Source: Vulcanimicrobiota bacterium (lineage in GTDB: Bacteria; Vulcanimicrobiota; Vulcanimicrobiia; Vulcanimicrobiales; Vulcanimicrobiaceae). Taken from it: a stretch of 8,915 nucleotides of DNA. The position numbers and the translations under genes are program-made. Shown in pieces: positions 7,129 to 8,915 of this stretch. Below the pieces are notes generated by a model, which worked only from the letters and a program-made list of their open reading frames with translations, was not told the DNA's origin and did not search any database. How positions within the stretch are numbered: position 1 is the stretch's first letter; every line of letters starts with the position of its first letter. Where the stretch lies: NCBI GenBank assembly GCA_019233415.1, contig JAFAMK010000385.1:1-8915 (forward strand). Reading direction: 5' to 3'.

Positions 7129-7989
7129 ATGAGCGAAGGGACGGAGGTCGCGCGCCGCGAGGCGGTCGTCGTGACGGGGGCCTCGACGGGGATTGGTGAG
7201 GCCGCGGCGGTGATGCTGGCGCGGCACGGGTTTCTTGCGTATGCCGGCGTGCGGAACGATGCCGACGCGGCGCGCGTCGAGACGTTGGACGAGCACGTGC
7301 GTGCGCTGCGGATCGACGTCACCGACCGCGCGTCGATTCTTGCGGCGGCGGAAACGGTGGCGGCGGCGGGGCATCCGCTGCGCGCGGTCGTCAACAATGC
7401 CGGGGTGGCGGTCGCGGGGCCGTTGGAGTTCTTGCCGGTCGATGAGCTGCGGCGGCAGTTCGAGATCAACGTGTTCGGGGCGATGGAGGTGACGCAGGCG
7501 TTTCTGCCGATGCTGCGCCCGACGCGCGGGCGCGTCGTCTTCGTCGGGTCGATCTCGGGGCGGCTTGCGGTTCCGTTCATCGCGCCGTACAGCGCGTCGA
7601 AGTTCGCGCTGCGCGCGATCAGCGACGCGCTACGTATCGAGCTGGGGCCGGCTGGGATCGGCGTTGCGCTGGTCGAGCCATCGTCGGTGAAGACGCCGAT
7701 CTGGCAGAAGGGGCGCGACTCGCGCGACCGTCTTCTCGCGCTGCTGACGCCGAAGGCGGTGGAGATCTACGGCCCGCAGGTCGAAGCGATCTTCGCTGCG
7801 ACCCAGCACGAGGAGAAGATCGGGATGCCGGCCGACGACGTCGCGAACGCGATCTTGCACGCGGTGACCGCGCCGAAGCCGCGCGCGCGCTACCTGCTCG
7901 GCGGGCCGGCGCGCGCCGGCAGCATCGTCGCACTGCTGCCGCCGGCGCTGCGCGACCGTGCGATCCGCGCGTCGATGAAGCTGCCGTAG
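7129..7989 (+). CDS. Classical short-chain dehydrogenase/reductase
   Basis: This is a 286-residue NAD(P)-dependent oxidoreductase of the classical SDR type. Features: cofactor loop TGASTGIG (16-23), DVTD (63-66), NNAG (89-92), Asn114, catalytic Ser141, Tyr154 and Lys158 in YSASK. There is a C-terminal extension with a hydrophobic, basic end (VALLPPALRDRAIR) like those of the retinol/hydroxysteroid dehydrogenase-type SDRs. Arg42 (after the second strand, AGVR) weakly favours NADP(H). In context it is the best candidate to oxidise the 3-hydroxyacyl-CoA made by the MaoC hydratase, although an alcohol or ketosteroid-like substrate is possible. It has an AAGGG ribosome binding site and starts one base after the crotonase stop. 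A decayed paralogue lies at 1379-1549. Confidence 0.9.
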   Translation: MSEGTEVARREAVVVTGASTGIGEAAAVMLARHGFLAYAGVRNDADAARVETLDEHVRALRIDVTDRASILAAAETVAAAGHPLRAVVNNAGVAVAGPLEFLPVDELRRQFEINVFGAMEVTQAFLPMLRPTRGRVVFVGSISGRLAVPFIAPYSASKFALRAISDALRIELGPAGIGVALVEPSSVKTPIWQKGRDSRDRLLALLTPKAVEIYGPQVEAIFAATQHEEKIGMPADDVANAILHAVTAPKPRARYLLGGPARAGSIVALLPPALRDRAIRASMKLP

Positions 7990-8004
7990 CCCGCGCTACG
8001 AGGG

Positions 8005-8027
8005 CCCTTCGACAAGCTCAGGGTGAC
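8005..8027. repeat. Short dispersed repeat with CCCT/AGGG arms
   Basis: The core CCCTTCGACAAGCTCAGGG (8005-8023), followed by TGACG, is a sequence I recall as widespread in intergenic DNA of many high-GC bacteria; one reverse frame reads TLSLSKG. The outer CCCT and AGGG can pair. Just left of it, AGGGCCCT (8001-8008) is a perfect palindrome. It sits in the 28-base convergent gap between the SDR and hydrolase genes and could act as a terminator hairpin. It overlaps the last bases of the hydrolase gene and contains its stop codon (8018-8020). Confidence 0.7.
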
Positions 8028-8915
8028 GGGGAGACGCGTTCGGCGAGGCGGTAGCCGCCGAAGTAGAAGCGCGGGCGGCCGTTCTCGAAGTTGGTGAAGC
8101 CGACGATGCTGGTTCCGCCGTAGGGCTCGTCTTCGGCGAGAAAACGGTCTTCGCCGAGCGGTTTCAGGATGAGGTGATGGTCCGGCAGCTCGCCGAGCCC
8201 TTCGGTGTTGCTCTGTACGACGCGCACGCGCAGTTCGCCGTTCTCCGCGCTGACGATCATGCGGTTGACGTAGGTTTCGTACGTGCCGACGAAACGGGCG
8301 GGATCGACCGCGACGTCGGGATTCGGGGTCGGTTTCTCCGGGATGCGCGCGGGGCCGATCTCGGCGAGCACCGCGCGCAGGATCGCGTCGAATGCCTTCG
8401 CCGGGCCGCCGCTCGTCGCGTTCGTCAGCACGCACACCGCGGCGTCCCATTCGGGGAACAGGCGCATGAACGCGGACTGGCCGATCGTGCCGCCGTCGTG
8501 GCCCACCGTGCGCGGGTGCCAGCTGTCGAAGATCCCCCACGAGAGGCCGAACGCCTCGAAGCCGACGACGTCGAGCGGGAGCCGCACGACCGGATCGCGC
8601 ATCGCGCGCGCCGTTTCCGCCGACAGTAGGCGCGTGCCGTTCGCGGCGACGCCGTCGCTCAGGTGCATCCGCGCGAACTTGAGCAGCGCGGCCGGCGACA
8701 TGGTGAGCCGTGCGCCCGCGGCCTCGGCGCCGCGCGGGAGCCAGCACGTCGGCGTCAGTTGCAGCGCACCGTCGTCGTCGACGACGTGGCCCATCGCGGT
8801 GCGGTAGCGCGGCGCCTCCTCGGCGTCGGTGATCGCCGCGATCCCGAGCGGCTCGAGCAGTGCGGTACGCAGGTGCGCGGCCCACGTCGCGCCGGTGATG
8901 ACTTCGATCAACCGC
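8018..8915 (-). CDS. Serine beta-lactamase-family hydrolase (5'-partial)
   Basis: This is the C-terminal 298 or so residues of a class C beta-lactamase / PBP-like serine hydrolase (esterase-type relatives included). The gene runs off the right edge. The apparent TTG start at 8911 is just the Leu of an R-L-I-E-V helix that normally follows the Y-x-N motif, so the catalytic S-x-x-K and Y-x-N lie outside. Visible are the TMSPAALLKFARMHL helix region and the third active-site motif GHDGG (residues 137-141 counted from 8911, the H-x-G equivalent of K-T-G). A separate C-terminal beta-rich domain of about 100 residues (FVGTYE ... GEDRF) is common in this family. It converges on the SDR gene with a 28-base gap. 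Its stop lies inside a dispersed repeat, so the last residues may be recent. Substrate unknown; a carboxylesterase or amidase role is plausible. Confidence 0.87.
   Translation of the reverse strand, partial: RLIEVITGATWAAHLRTALLEPLGIAAITDAEEAPRYRTAMGHVVDDDGALQLTPTCWLPRGAEAAGARLTMSPAALLKFARMHLSDGVAANGTRLLSAETARAMRDPVVRLPLDVVGFEAFGLSWGIFDSWHPRTVGHDGGTIGQSAFMRLFPEWDAAVCVLTNATSGGPAKAFDAILRAVLAEIGPARIPEKPTPNPDVAVDPARFVGTYETYVNRMIVSAENGELRVRVVQSNTEGLGELPDHHLILKPLGEDRFLAEDEPYGGTSIVGFTNFENGRPRFYFGGYRLAERVSPSP

Overview
The window is high-GC bacterial DNA. Hand-counted 60-base lines gave 67-73% GC in the operons, against 48-58% in most of the lines sampled from the first 1.3 kb. The lineage cannot be fixed from sequence alone. 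GC content, Shine-Dalgarno use, tight ATGA gene overlaps and gene style would suit an uncultured soil-type lineage such as Eremiobacterota, but Actinomycetota or Pseudomonadota are not excluded.

Layout. (1) Positions 5-1337 (+) hold three small, overlapping, unrecognised genes; the second and third start with signal-peptide-like segments. (2) Positions about 1319-1661 hold a decayed mosaic: the 3' tail of an enoyl-CoA hydratase/isomerase gene, the first part of an SDR gene with frameshifts and a 67-nt deletion, and a reverse-strand piece of a serine beta-lactamase-family gene. Each piece matches, in the same order and orientation, the intact genes at about 7090-8915. (3) A minus-strand operon at 5815-1654 encodes thiolase, PaaK-type acid-CoA ligase, AMACR/CaiB-type CoA racemase or transferase, and a TetR regulator. 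Its junctions are ATGA, ATGA and TAG/ATG. (4) A short divergent control region at 5816-5904 contains a 26-bp near-perfect palindrome, a strong candidate for the TetR operator. (5) A plus-strand operon at 5905-7989 encodes a MaoC hydratase, a PaaG-like crotonase isomerase and an SDR dehydrogenase. (6) A convergent beta-lactamase-family hydrolase runs off the right edge; its stop codon lies inside a widespread short dispersed repeat.

How it works together (inference). The two divergent operons form one regulated CoA-thioester catabolic module: activation of a carboxylic acid, 2-methyl epimerisation or CoA transfer, double-bond shift, hydration, 3-hydroxyacyl oxidation and thiolysis. No acyl-CoA dehydrogenase is present. 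The set resembles the AMACR / R-hydratase / SDR / thiolase logic of branched or sterol side-chain beta-oxidation, with a PaaK-type rather than FadD-type ligase. The hydrolase may release the acid substrate.

The most informative structural signal is the relic at about 1319-1661. It shows that a second, diverged copy of the ECH-SDR-hydrolase end of the module once lay directly left of the TetR gene and collapsed by deletion. The genes on both sides (the third small gene and TetR) appear to read into the relic for their last codons.
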